DNA of 64,000 nucleotides, taken from NCBI RefSeq assembly GCF_000802385.1, contig NZ_JTDN01000002.1:310001-374000 (forward strand), read 5' to 3'. How positions within the stretch are numbered: position 1 is the first letter of the stretch; each line of letters begins with the position of its first letter. Below the pieces are notes generated by a model. It had not been told where the DNA came from. It saw only the letters and a list, made by a program, of their open reading frames with translations, and did not search any database. Source of the stretch: Croceibacterium mercuriale. Its GTDB lineage: Bacteria > Pseudomonadota > Alphaproteobacteria > Sphingomonadales > Sphingomonadaceae. The position numbers and the translations under genes are program-made. Shown piece by piece: positions 1-8,093 of this stretch.

Positions 1-932
1 GCCTCGATCACCGGATAGCCCAGCAACCGGTCGGGCTGTCCGTCCGACAGGCCGGGCTGCCAGATGAAGGCGCCGTCGGCCGTCTTCAGCTTGCGGATAT
101 CGGCCAGCGTGCGGCTGTTCATCAGCCAGCACGCGCCCTGTCGCAGGCTGGCACGCAGCGCATGGACCATGTCCACCAGCTTCAGGTCGGGACCGGTGTC
201 GAACCCGTCATCCGCGCCGGACGTCAGGTACTGCAACTCGCCGAACGGGCGCATATCGTCACCCTTCGTGCTGGTCGGCACGCGCAGGATGCCCAGTGGC
301 TGATCCACGCCTGTCCCGTTCACGAAGGCCGCGCCTTCGGCCCGCGCGAATTCCACCGCGATCTCGCCCGTCAGCCAGCTTTCCAGGTCGAATGCCGCAT
401 CGTCCAGCATGGTCTGGCTCGCCGCCGGATTGGCATACAGCTCGCCACTGGGCGGGTTGATTTCCTTGAAGCTGGACGTGTCGGTGCCCGGCCGCGGCGC
501 CAGTTCGCTGACCCAGCCGCTCGCCGCGCCGCCGGTGCTCACCAGCTTGCGATAGCCGGCGCTGCCGACCTGCACCACCTGCGCCACCTGGCGGATCGGG
601 CTGATCGCCTTCACCGTGGCGGCGATCGCAACGTCCACTTCGGCCGGCACGGCAAAGCCGCCTTCCGGGCCGGTCAGGCTGTTCATGCCCTTCAGCTCGG
701 TCTCGCGGCCCTGCCGCAGATAGCCGTCGACGAAGCCCTTGACCTCGACCGTGCGGTCGCCGCCCGCGGCCAGCGCCACGCGCGACACGCCGGCCCGGCC
801 GATGCGCGCGATCCGCGCCTTGGCTTCGTCCAGCGCGGTCCGCAGCTGGGCGATCGCTTCATCGGTGCGGTCCTGCCGCGCGACGATGTCAAAGGACGCG
901 GCCAGCACGTCCTGCTCGGTTTCGGGGTTCAT
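1..932 (-). CDS. Major capsid protein, HK97 family (3' end beyond window)
   Basis: Main shell protein of an HK97-fold head, here of a gene-transfer-agent-like particle. The visible 310 codons start MNPETEQDVLAAS at 932. The first 60 or so residues are charged and helical, like the delta/scaffold region removed by the prohead protease. The mature fold follows from about residue 85 (LTGPEGGFAVPAEVDVAI), with the family-typical VNGTG..QPLGIL stretch near residue 210. The coding sequence is still open at base 1. It is the last visible gene of the minus-strand head module, and a terminator-like hairpin lies about 25 bases before its start codon. Family assignment is confident. The assignment to a transfer agent rather than a prophage rests on gene order. 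Confidence 0.9.
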   Translation of the reverse strand, partial: MNPETEQDVLAASFDIVARQDRTDEAIAQLRTALDEAKARIARIGRAGVSRVALAAGGDRTVEVKGFVDGYLRQGRETELKGMNSLTGPEGGFAVPAEVDVAIAATVKAISPIRQVAQVVQVGSAGYRKLVSTGGAASGWVSELAPRPGTDTSSFKEINPPSGELYANPAASQTMLDDAAFDLESWLTGEIAVEFARAEGAAFVNGTGVDQPLGILRVPTSTKGDDMRPFGELQYLTSGADDGFDTGPDLKLVDMVHALRASLRQGACWLMNSRTLADIRKLKTADGAFIWQPGLSDGQPDRLLGYPVIE

Positions 933-957
933 GGGGCATGTGCCTTTCGCTTGCATG

Positions 958-989
958 AAAAACCCGCCGGCACCGGGGGTGCAGGCGGG
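958..989 (-). terminator. Terminator-like hairpin just upstream of the capsid gene
   Basis: On the minus strand an interrupted stem (CCCGCC plus GCAC pairing with GTGC plus GGCGGG, 963-989) is followed directly by five Ts (958-962). The ATG of the capsid gene comes 26 bases later. This has the form of an intrinsic terminator inside the head operon, so it may attenuate or separate capsid transcription. Confidence 0.6.
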
Positions 990-1062
990 AAATGTATTCT
1001 CTCGGGGGATGGCCCAGGGGCCGGGACGATCCGCTGTCCCGACCCCGTCAGCCTGCCGGCGC

Positions 1063-1407
1063 TCAGGCGGCGATGGCGCGCACTTCGTCTTCCTCGTCGA
1101 CGGAGCCCATCGGCTCGTTCGGCGGGCAGTCGTGCACGACAGCGCCCATCTCGCGGCCCATCTCGCTCAGTCCGCCATGGACGCGGGCCAGGTCGCCACC
1201 GGCGGCCAGCAGGGTCTGCTGCGACTTGATCAGGCGCAGCAGGACTTCGTGGCCGGTGAACGGACCGGTCTCCTCAATGTCCTGCCGGGCGCTCAGCAGC
1301 GTGGCGAACAGCGTGTTGTGCTTCATCAGCGCTTCGTCCAGCGCGGCCTCGGCGGCGCGCAGGTCACGGGTGATGCGCAGGCCGGCGACGGGGAGGGTCA
1401 TGGTCAT
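1063..1407 (-). CDS. Hypothetical 114-residue protein of the head module
   Basis: No family recognised. The protein starts MTMTLPVAGLRITRD at 1407, chosen because GGAG lies about 8 bases upstream. The open frame continues upstream, but that part is proline/cysteine-rich and does not look coding. The mature sequence is largely helical and acidic at the C-terminus (VDEEDEVRAIAA), with no signal peptide or membrane segment. It lies between the prohead protease and the capsid, a position often held by a small accessory or scaffold-like head protein. That role is inference only. Strong hairpins lie on both sides of it. Confidence 0.7.
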   Translation of the reverse strand: MTMTLPVAGLRITRDLRAAEAALDEALMKHNTLFATLLSARQDIEETGPFTGHEVLLRLIKSQQTLLAAGGDLARVHGGLSEMGREMGAVVHDCPPNEPMGSVDEEDEVRAIAA

Positions 1408-1479
1408 GGCAAGGTCTCCGTAAGAACCGGGCGATGCCCGGCAGGGGGTTGGAACAGGGAAACAGTTGGGGGGCAGGCA

Positions 1480-1521
1480 CCATGTGCCGGTCCGGCAGGG
1501 GGGAACCGGACCGGCACATGG
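1480..1521. repeat. 16-bp perfect inverted repeat between head genes
   Basis: The arms at 1480-1495 and 1506-1521 are exact reverse complements (CCATGTGCCGGTCCGG with CCGGACCGGCACATGG) around a 10-base loop. It lies between the protease stop and the next start. No T-run follows on either strand, so it looks like an mRNA-stabilising or processing hairpin, or an operator, rather than a terminator. Confidence 0.75.
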
Positions 1522-1535
1522 CGATGTCGACGGAT

Positions 1536-1946
1536 TCACCCGATCAGGTGAACCCGCGCTCCCGGCTGGAGCGGTCGGGTGACGAGGCTGACTTCGAACA
1601 GGTCGATGTCCTCCAGCAGCCGTCCGGCCGGAAAGGGGGAAAAGGCACGCGCGAAGTAGCCGAAGGACAGCCCGCTCACCGTACGGCTGCGCAGCTCCGC
1701 CGCGGCCCGGCTGGCGGCGTTGTCGATCGCGGCGATCACGCGCAGCCCGCGTGCATCTTCCGCCAGCATCTCGACCGTGCCGATCCGCTGGTGTGGCCGG
1801 TGCTGCCAGTACAGCGGCACCGGATCCCGCCGTTCCGCCAGCGTGCGGGCGAAGGCACCGGGACGGATCACGTCACGCGCGCCATCCGGGATGTCGAACA
1901 GCGCGGCATAGCCGGCGAAGCGGACGGGGGTCGCGGCGCGCCTCAT
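1536..1946 (-). CDS. HK97-type prohead protease
   Basis: Serine protease that cleaves the capsid delta domain during head maturation (U35/Caudovirus prohead protease family). The 136 residues begin MRRAATPVRFAGYAALFD, typical of the family. RDVIRPGAFARTL, the H in LYWQHRPHQRIGTV and the SGLSFGY segment match its conserved blocks, and H and S are the expected catalytic residues. It ends with the usual LFEVSLVTRPLQPGA. Its ATG overlaps the preceding stop as ATGA, so it is probably translationally coupled to the small membrane protein. It is shorter than many phage proteases, as is usual for transfer-agent versions. Confidence 0.88.
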   Translation of the reverse strand: MRRAATPVRFAGYAALFDIPDGARDVIRPGAFARTLAERRDPVPLYWQHRPHQRIGTVEMLAEDARGLRVIAAIDNAASRAAAELRSRTVSGLSFGYFARAFSPFPAGRLLEDIDLFEVSLVTRPLQPGARVHLIG

Positions 1947-2257
1947 CTCAGCATCTCCGGCACGTTCAGCCGCACGGCGATGCCGATCAGCAGCAGGGCC
2001 ATGGCACCGCGCACCAGCCATTCGATCACCGCCTTCCACACGCTGGACTTGGCCGCGCGCCACGCGCTCAGCAGATCGCGCAACTCGTCGATGTCGCCCT
2101 GCGCCCGGTCATCGCCCAGGTTCAGCCGCTGCAGCACGCGCTCGGCGCCCAGCTCGCTGGCTTCCTCCACGATCGCGCGCAGCGTCACCAGGTCGGTGCC
2201 CTGCCCGCCGGCCTGGGCGATCAGCCCGGCCAGCATGTCCTCGCGCCGCGTCATCAT
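1943..2257 (-). CDS. Small C-terminally membrane-anchored protein of the head module
   Basis: This 104-residue protein lies between portal and protease, the position of g3.5 in the Rhodobacter transfer agent. It may belong to DUF6127, but that is only a recollection of sphingomonad annotations. It starts MMTRREDMLAGLIAQAGGQG and has a helical middle with charged residues. One hydrophobic segment lies close to the C-terminus (VRGAMALLLIGIAVRLNV). Its start overlaps the portal stop (ATGATG/TGA) and its stop overlaps the protease start. A membrane-anchored protein inside a head cluster is unusual for a phage and hints at a host-adapted role, which is inference. Confidence 0.72.
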   Translation of the reverse strand: MMTRREDMLAGLIAQAGGQGTDLVTLRAIVEEASELGAERVLQRLNLGDDRAQGDIDELRDLLSAWRAAKSSVWKAVIEWLVRGAMALLLIGIAVRLNVPEMLR

Positions 2258-3417
2258 GGCTGTGACCCCCCGGCACGCGGCGGCAGGCCCAGCAGGCTGC
2301 GCTTCTCGTCCGCATCCAGGAAGTCGGCGCCGCTCACCTGCGTCCACAGGCGCTCGCGATCCTCCGCCAGCGCCGGCACCCGGTCCAGATCGACCGCCAG
2401 ACTCAGTTGCGGGAACCACGGGGCGAGCCCTTCGGCCAGTCCGGCCAGGATCTTGCCCGCCAGCGGCAGCAGCGTCAGCCGCCACAACGCCTTGCTGGCC
2501 TCGCGATAATTGGCGTAGGTATTGTCACCCGGCAGGCCCAGCAGCATCGGCGGCACGCCGAATGCCAGCGCGATGTCCCGTGCCGCCGCCGCCTTCAGCT
2601 CGGCGAAATCCATCTCCGCGGGGGACAGCGACAGGCTCTGCCATTGCAACCCGCCCTCCAGCAGCATCGGCCGTCCGGCATTGTTGCTGCCGGAAAAGGC
2701 GCTCGCCAGTTCCTCCTTCAACCGGTCGAACTGATCGGGGCTGAGCCCGGCGGAATCGCCATTGGCATAGACCAGCGCGCCCGATGGCCGGGCCGCATTC
2801 TCCAGCAGCGCCCGGTTCCACGCCGCCGCGGCATTGTGGATCTGCACCGCCTGCTCGGCGGCGGACAGGCAGCCGGCGCCGTAATGGTCGTCGGTCGGAT
2901 GGAAGCTCTTCAGGTGGATCACCGCGGGCCAGCCATCGGCATCCTCCACCGGCAGCCGCACCGTGCTGCCGCCGACCTGATAGTCATAGGCGACCGGCCA
3001 GCCATCCGTGCCGGCGATCACCGCGATCCGCTCGGGCCGCAGCGCAAACAGCTCCGTCGGCAGGCCGCTCTCGTCGCGCATCACCTGCACGAAGGCGTTG
3101 CCATGCAGCACCAGCTGCGCGGCCAGCGTTTCCAGCAGCGACTGCCCGGCCGAATGCGCCTCTATCAGGCGGCGGGCCCGCGGATCGCCGACCGTCAGCG
3201 GCGCGGCGCCGACGCCATCGGCGACGATCCGCACCGCGCGCTGCGCCACCGGATTGTCCAGGAACGCCTCGCGCACCCCGCGGCGATATTCAAAGCCGAC
3301 CCGGGTCGGCTGCGCGCCCAAGGCCAGCGCATATGGCGGCACGAAGCCATGCGCCAGCGGCACGCGCGATCCCCCGCCCGCCTTGAAGGCGGTGCGCAGG
3401 CTTTCGAAAAGAGACAT
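2254..3417 (-). CDS. HK97-family portal protein
   Basis: Dodecameric ring at the unique head vertex through which DNA is packaged. The 387-residue protein begins MSLFESLRTAFKAGGG, with VAQRAVRIVADGVGAAPL near residue 60, HGNAFVQVMRDESGLPTEL near residue 115, and GVPPMLLGLPGDNTYANYREA near residue 300. All are characteristic of the phage portal family. AAGGA lies about 10 bases before the ATG. A terminator-like hairpin lies between this gene and terL, and the stop codon overlaps the next start. The length is normal for small HK97/transfer-agent portals. Confidence 0.92.
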   Translation of the reverse strand: MSLFESLRTAFKAGGGSRVPLAHGFVPPYALALGAQPTRVGFEYRRGVREAFLDNPVAQRAVRIVADGVGAAPLTVGDPRARRLIEAHSAGQSLLETLAAQLVLHGNAFVQVMRDESGLPTELFALRPERIAVIAGTDGWPVAYDYQVGGSTVRLPVEDADGWPAVIHLKSFHPTDDHYGAGCLSAAEQAVQIHNAAAAWNRALLENAARPSGALVYANGDSAGLSPDQFDRLKEELASAFSGSNNAGRPMLLEGGLQWQSLSLSPAEMDFAELKAAAARDIALAFGVPPMLLGLPGDNTYANYREASKALWRLTLLPLAGKILAGLAEGLAPWFPQLSLAVDLDRVPALAEDRERLWTQVSGADFLDADEKRSLLGLPPRAGGSQP

Positions 3418-3439
3418 GGCTCTGATCCTTGTGGCAAAG

Positions 3440-3472
3440 AAAAACCGGCGCCTTCCTGCTGGAAGGGCCGGC
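3440..3472 (-). terminator. Terminator-like hairpin just upstream of the portal gene
   Basis: On the minus strand GCCGG/CCTTCC pairs with GGAAGG/CCGGC across a four-base loop (3445-3472, one bulged base). It is followed by TTTTT (3440-3444), and the portal ATG lies 23 bases further on. The layout is the same as at 958-989 ahead of the capsid gene. Confidence 0.6.
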
Positions 3473-3502
3473 TCGTTCGGTCTCGTCTATGGGCCGGACC
3501 GG

Positions 3503-4855
3503 CTACATCCGCGTGATGCGCGGTCCCGGCTTCTGCAGCAGCATCAGCTCGTGCATCGCCCACACCAGGGCATCCGCCCGGTCGGGGCTGCGGCCCGGCC
3601 CCTCATAGGTGCCGCCGGCCAGTATCCCGCACAGCTGGTCCTCCAGCTGCGGGAAACTGCCGACATGATGCACCTTGTTCGCTTCGTACAAGGCGGCGAC
3701 CGGCTCTGCCCGGGCGACCTTGCTGCGGCTGGCATGGACCAGCTGCACCGGCATGTGGAAGTCGGCAGCCCGCAGGACGCTGGCCACCATGTCGCCGCCC
3801 TGATTGGATTCCGCCACCACCCGGTCGGCCTTCCAGTGGGCCACGGCGTCGGCAACGGCCCGCGCCCACCGCTCCGGGCTGGGCTGCGGGACGCTGGCAT
3901 CGGCCAGCACCACGGCACGTTTCGATTCCGTCAGGCCTGCCACCACGATACCGCACTCGTCGCCCCGCGCGCTGGCCGGCGGGTCCACCGCCACCACCAC
4001 GCGCACGATCGGTTCGGCCGCCACCGCGACCCGCTGGCGCTCGAGCAGCGCCCGGTTCCACAGCGCGCCTTCCACCTCCGCCAGCAGCTCGCCATCCATT
4101 TCCTGGCGACCCAGCGTGGTGCCGCCATATTGTTCGGTGATGGTCTGCAGGAAACTCGGGGGCAGGTTGTGGGCATTGTCCTGCGTCCGCCCGCGGGTCA
4201 GCACGCCGCCGGCCTTGCTCGCCTGGTTCACCAGGCGCCGCACCAGCGGCACCGCCCGTGGGGTGGTGGTCGCCACCACCTGCGGGTTCACGCCCAGCCG
4301 CAGGCCGAGCTGCAGATTGTCCCACGCCATGATCGCGCGCTCCGCCGAATTGTCCCACTTGCCGATCTCGTCACACCAGGCGTGGGAATGTTGCGGCCCG
4401 CGCAGGCTGTCCGGCTCCCCGGCCGAATACAGATAGGCCTGCGCTCCGTTCGGGAAGCTGATCCGCCGCAACGACGATTCGAACTGCGGCATCGGCCAGT
4501 GCGGCGGGCAACAGGCCAGCAGGCCGTTGTCGCCCTCCACCATCATGGAGCGGACCTCCGGCAGGTTGGCGCCGATCAGCGCGATCCGTGCATTGGGATC
4601 GTTGCCGGCCACCTGCCGCACCCATTCGGCGCCAGCCCGGCTCTTGCCGAACCCGCGCCCGGCCATGATCAGCCACAGCCGCCAGTTGCCCGGCGGCGTC
4701 AGCTGCTCCGCCCGGGCATGCAGACGCCAGTGATACAGCAGCATCGTGCGCTGGCACGGGTCGAACCCGGCCAGCAGCGTATCGAACTCCTCGTTGCTCA
4801 GCGCGCGCCAGTGATCCTTGCGCTCCCGCTCGGCGCGATCGTCAGGCGCGCTCAT
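3503..4855 (-). CDS. Terminase large subunit (DNA-packaging ATPase/nuclease)
   Basis: Motor that drives DNA into the prohead and cuts it. It has 450 residues. The Walker A loop is IMAGRGFGKSRAGAEW near residue 65. The RNase-H-like nuclease domain follows, with VVVAVDPPAS near residue 275 and the terminal SPDRADALVWAM block typical of transfer-agent TerL. It starts 14 bases inside the small-terminase frame. No defect is seen: ATPase and nuclease motifs are intact. In transfer agents this enzyme packages host DNA by headful without pac sites. Whether this one does cannot be read from sequence. Confidence 0.93.
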   Translation of the reverse strand: MSAPDDRAERERKDHWRALSNEEFDTLLAGFDPCQRTMLLYHWRLHARAEQLTPPGNWRLWLIMAGRGFGKSRAGAEWVRQVAGNDPNARIALIGANLPEVRSMMVEGDNGLLACCPPHWPMPQFESSLRRISFPNGAQAYLYSAGEPDSLRGPQHSHAWCDEIGKWDNSAERAIMAWDNLQLGLRLGVNPQVVATTTPRAVPLVRRLVNQASKAGGVLTRGRTQDNAHNLPPSFLQTITEQYGGTTLGRQEMDGELLAEVEGALWNRALLERQRVAVAAEPIVRVVVAVDPPASARGDECGIVVAGLTESKRAVVLADASVPQPSPERWARAVADAVAHWKADRVVAESNQGGDMVASVLRAADFHMPVQLVHASRSKVARAEPVAALYEANKVHHVGSFPQLEDQLCGILAGGTYEGPGRSPDRADALVWAMHELMLLQKPGPRITRM

Positions 4856-5342
4856 CGCTCACCTGCAACGCCGCCGCGGCTGCGGCCAGCGCGGCATGAT
4901 CCTGTTCGCGCCGGGCGCGAAAGGCATCCAGCCGCGCATCGATCGAAGCGATCACGTCGGCCTCCGTGCCATATTCCGAATGCCCCCGCCCCTCCGCCTG
5001 CTGCCGCTGGCGGTGGGCGGACAGAATGCGGAAGCCGGTTGCGATGTCGAACTTGCGCTTGGCGCCCGTCTCGTCCTGCTCCTCGATGCGGCCGCTGCGC
5101 AGGCGGTACAGCAGGTCCAGCTCCAGCCGGTCATATCCTTCGTTCAGCGCGTCCTGCCACAGGGCGGCAAAGCCGGCGTCGTCGCGACGCAGCTTGTGAA
5201 CATGCTCCAGGCTGATGCCGGCCATGTCGGCAGCCTGCTCCACGCTCGAAGTGTCGCTCAGCGCGGTCAGGAACCTGGCCTGCCAGCGGGGCGTCGTGCT
5301 TGTGCGGCGCGCGTCCTGCGCGCCGTCTCCGGCTCGTGTCAT
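4842..5342 (-). CDS. Terminase small subunit-like protein
   Basis: Likely DNA-recognition partner of TerL. It has 166 residues from MTRAGDGAQDARRTS at 5342, chosen because AAAGGG lies 8 bases upstream. A GTG at 5450 in the same frame would overlap the proposed promoter. A helix-turn-helix-like segment (SSVEQAADMAGISLEHVHKL) lies near residue 35. The remainder is helical and rich in charged residues, ending in an alanine-rich tail. The 3' end overlaps terL by 14 bases. First gene of the module, with a non-phage CDF transporter upstream and no integrase or repressor nearby. Confidence 0.8.
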   Translation of the reverse strand: MTRAGDGAQDARRTSTTPRWQARFLTALSDTSSVEQAADMAGISLEHVHKLRRDDAGFAALWQDALNEGYDRLELDLLYRLRSGRIEEQDETGAKRKFDIATGFRILSAHRQRQQAEGRGHSEYGTEADVIASIDARLDAFRARREQDHAALAAAAAALQVSDERA

Positions 5343-5447
5343 GCAGCAACCCTTTGTTTGGGGTAGATCGAGGATCAGGCGAAACCGGTGGAGACGTGCG
5401 GCCCGCGGCAGGGCCGTTCCGAATCGGTCTTTCGCGATGTTCCTCTT

Positions 5448-5475
5448 CACTAACCAAACAGCGTGACGATGTCAA
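5448..5475 (-). promoter_or_regulatory. Candidate promoter of the head module
   Basis: On the minus strand a perfect TTGACA (5470-5475) is followed 16 bases later by TTAGTG (5448-5453), a weak -10. Transcription from here would give a leader of about 100 bases to the terS ATG at 5342. Two TAACC half-motifs (5451-5455 and 5483-5487) recall CtrA half-sites, but the spacing is not canonical. Confidence 0.35.
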
Positions 5476-5526
5476 CACTAAATAACCGTTTTGGTTCTCT
5501 GTGGCTGCGTGACAACCGGGCAGGCG

Positions 5527-6453
5527 CTACCAGGCCCAGTCCGGATCGGTGGTGAAGGTGATCGTCAGCCACAGGTTGGGGCTGTCATTTCCGAACGCCT
5601 CGCCGATCCAGTCGCGCAGGGCGTCCCATTCCTCCAGCCGCTTGGCAGGCTGGTTCGTCGGCACCACGAAGTTCAGCTCGACCTGCATCCCACGCCCGAC
5701 CCGCGCGACAAAGGCGTGGTAGGAGATGAATCCCAGCCGTTCCACGGTCATCCGGGCGATGCTGTCGACCTCCTCCTTCAGGTCCGGCGGGGTCACCAGC
5801 AGGATCTCCGACAAGGCCCGTCGCACGGTGGCAAACGGCACGGGAATGATCACGAGGCAGATCAGCACCAGCGCCGCCGGATCGACATAAGGCACCAGCC
5901 AGGCGTGGCGCGTATCCTCCACCACGCTCCCGACCAGAAATGCCACGAACAGCGCGCCGCCCAGCGCGGCGCTCATCATCCACGCCCGGGCATCCAGCGC
6001 CACGAGGTCGGACCGGATATCACGGTTCCGCCGCGTGACGATGACCGCCATGACCACGTCCAGCACCGTGCCCAGACCGGCGTAGATGATCGCCAGGTCG
6101 AAGGCGAGCGCACGCCCGCCCGCCAGGATCACGCCCACCGCATTCAGCAAGGCATAGATCGCCGCCCCGCTCAGCAGCACCCCGTTCAGGCCCAGCACGA
6201 TCGGTTCCAGGTGCCAGAACCCGAAGGTGAACCTCTGGCTGAAATTGCGTCCGGTCGCATCGGCCGCATTCGACGCCGCGATCAGCTTGGCCACCAGCAG
6301 CGCCAGCATCGTCATCGCCGCATCGACGATGCCGTACACGCCTTCGAACAGGATGGCGGAGGATCCTGCCACCAGTCCGACCAGCACGCCTGCGGCGGCG
6401 CTGACGATCGTCGCCGTGATCGATATCCGCAGCAGGCTCTGTTCGGTGTGCAT
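5527..6453 (-). CDS. Cation diffusion facilitator family metal exporter
   Basis: Inner-membrane proton-driven exporter of divalent metal, family CDF. The 308 residues hold six predicted transmembrane helices within about residues 10-205. A cytoplasmic domain follows from about residue 215 (PPDLKEEVDSIARMTVERLG) to the end. The usual HxxxD metal pair of helix 2 appears here as the E/D pattern LFEGVYGIVDAA, and helix 5 carries ALDARAW, so the metal ligands differ from zinc-type CDFs and the substrate is uncertain. It is a single gene between the head module and ompA, and its own promoter was not identified. Confidence 0.82.
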   Translation of the reverse strand: MHTEQSLLRISITATIVSAAAGVLVGLVAGSSAILFEGVYGIVDAAMTMLALLVAKLIAASNAADATGRNFSQRFTFGFWHLEPIVLGLNGVLLSGAAIYALLNAVGVILAGGRALAFDLAIIYAGLGTVLDVVMAVIVTRRNRDIRSDLVALDARAWMMSAALGGALFVAFLVGSVVEDTRHAWLVPYVDPAALVLICLVIIPVPFATVRRALSEILLVTPPDLKEEVDSIARMTVERLGFISYHAFVARVGRGMQVELNFVVPTNQPAKRLEEWDALRDWIGEAFGNDSPNLWLTITFTTDPDWAW

Positions 6454-6581
6454 GACGATGGGTCAACTTGATCGCGGGACGCCACCCTATACCGGCGGGT
6501 GGCGAGACTGCCACGCATCATGCGTCGGTCAGGTTTGCCATTGACCGACCCGGGACACGACGAACTGCGGACCGCGCACGC

Positions 6582-6613
6582 AAAAAGGGCCGGAGGATTG
6601 CTCCCCCGGCCCC
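6582..6613 (-). terminator. Intrinsic terminator of the ompA-family gene
   Basis: Minus-strand GGGGCCGGGGGA / TCCTCCGGCCC stem (6587-6613) followed by TTTTT (6582-6586), 29 bases past the ompA stop. Confidence 0.85.
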
Positions 6614-6641
6614 TTCTGTCTGCTCGTGGCAGGTGTCGGGC

Positions 6642-7757
<1,116 letters not shown>

Positions 7758-7790
7758 AAGTGTATTCCCCTTATCTACCTGCGCACCCGC

Positions 7791-7820
7791 CCTATAGGTA
7801 CTTTGATCAGTACATCGCAA
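7791..7820 (-). promoter_or_regulatory. Candidate promoter of the OmpA-family gene
   Basis: TTGCGA (7815-7820) and TATAGG (7791-7796) are spaced 18 bases apart on the minus strand, giving a leader of about 27 bases with a good ribosome site. It lies in the 336-base gap 7758-8093, which otherwise holds only the amtB terminator and no gene that I can see. Confidence 0.4.
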
Positions 7821-7985
7821 CAGCCGTGCGGGTGCAGCAGCCATCCCGGACCGGTGGAACATCGTCCCGCCGAGCATGAACCCCAAGGAATGACAGGAAT
7901 ATTCGTTCCGGCGTGATGCTGCGCTGCAATCAGGTTTTCGCCCTACTGTTGCACGTTTGCCACGCAATTTCGTGCCTTGAGGCAC

Positions 7986-8015
7986 AAAAAAGGGGCCGGA
8001 GCGAGGCTCCGGCCC
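7986..8015 (-). terminator. Intrinsic terminator of glnK-amtB
   Basis: Minus-strand CGGGCCGGAGCC/TCGCTCCGGCCCC hairpin (7992-8015) followed by TTTTTT (7986-7991), about 80 bases past the amtB stop. Confidence 0.85.
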
Positions 8016-8093
8016 GTTCAGGTGCGTTCGCAGGAGGAACGTATTGGGGTGGCCGGGAACCTGCCACACTGGCGCTCCCGGCCACCGATCCGG

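Noticed and set aside
162-1229. Long plus-strand open frame opposite the capsid gene
   Set aside because: His/Arg/Gln-rich shadow typical of the antisense of high-GC genes; the minus-strand frame encodes a clear capsid protein.
1-5342. Complete temperate prophage
   Set aside because: No integrase, repressor, attachment repeat or lysis gene visible; head genes abut core genes directly. Only the left side remains unseen.
5343-5450. Upstream GTG start for the small terminase (5450)
   Set aside because: The ATG at 5342 has a better ribosome site and lies downstream of the candidate promoter.
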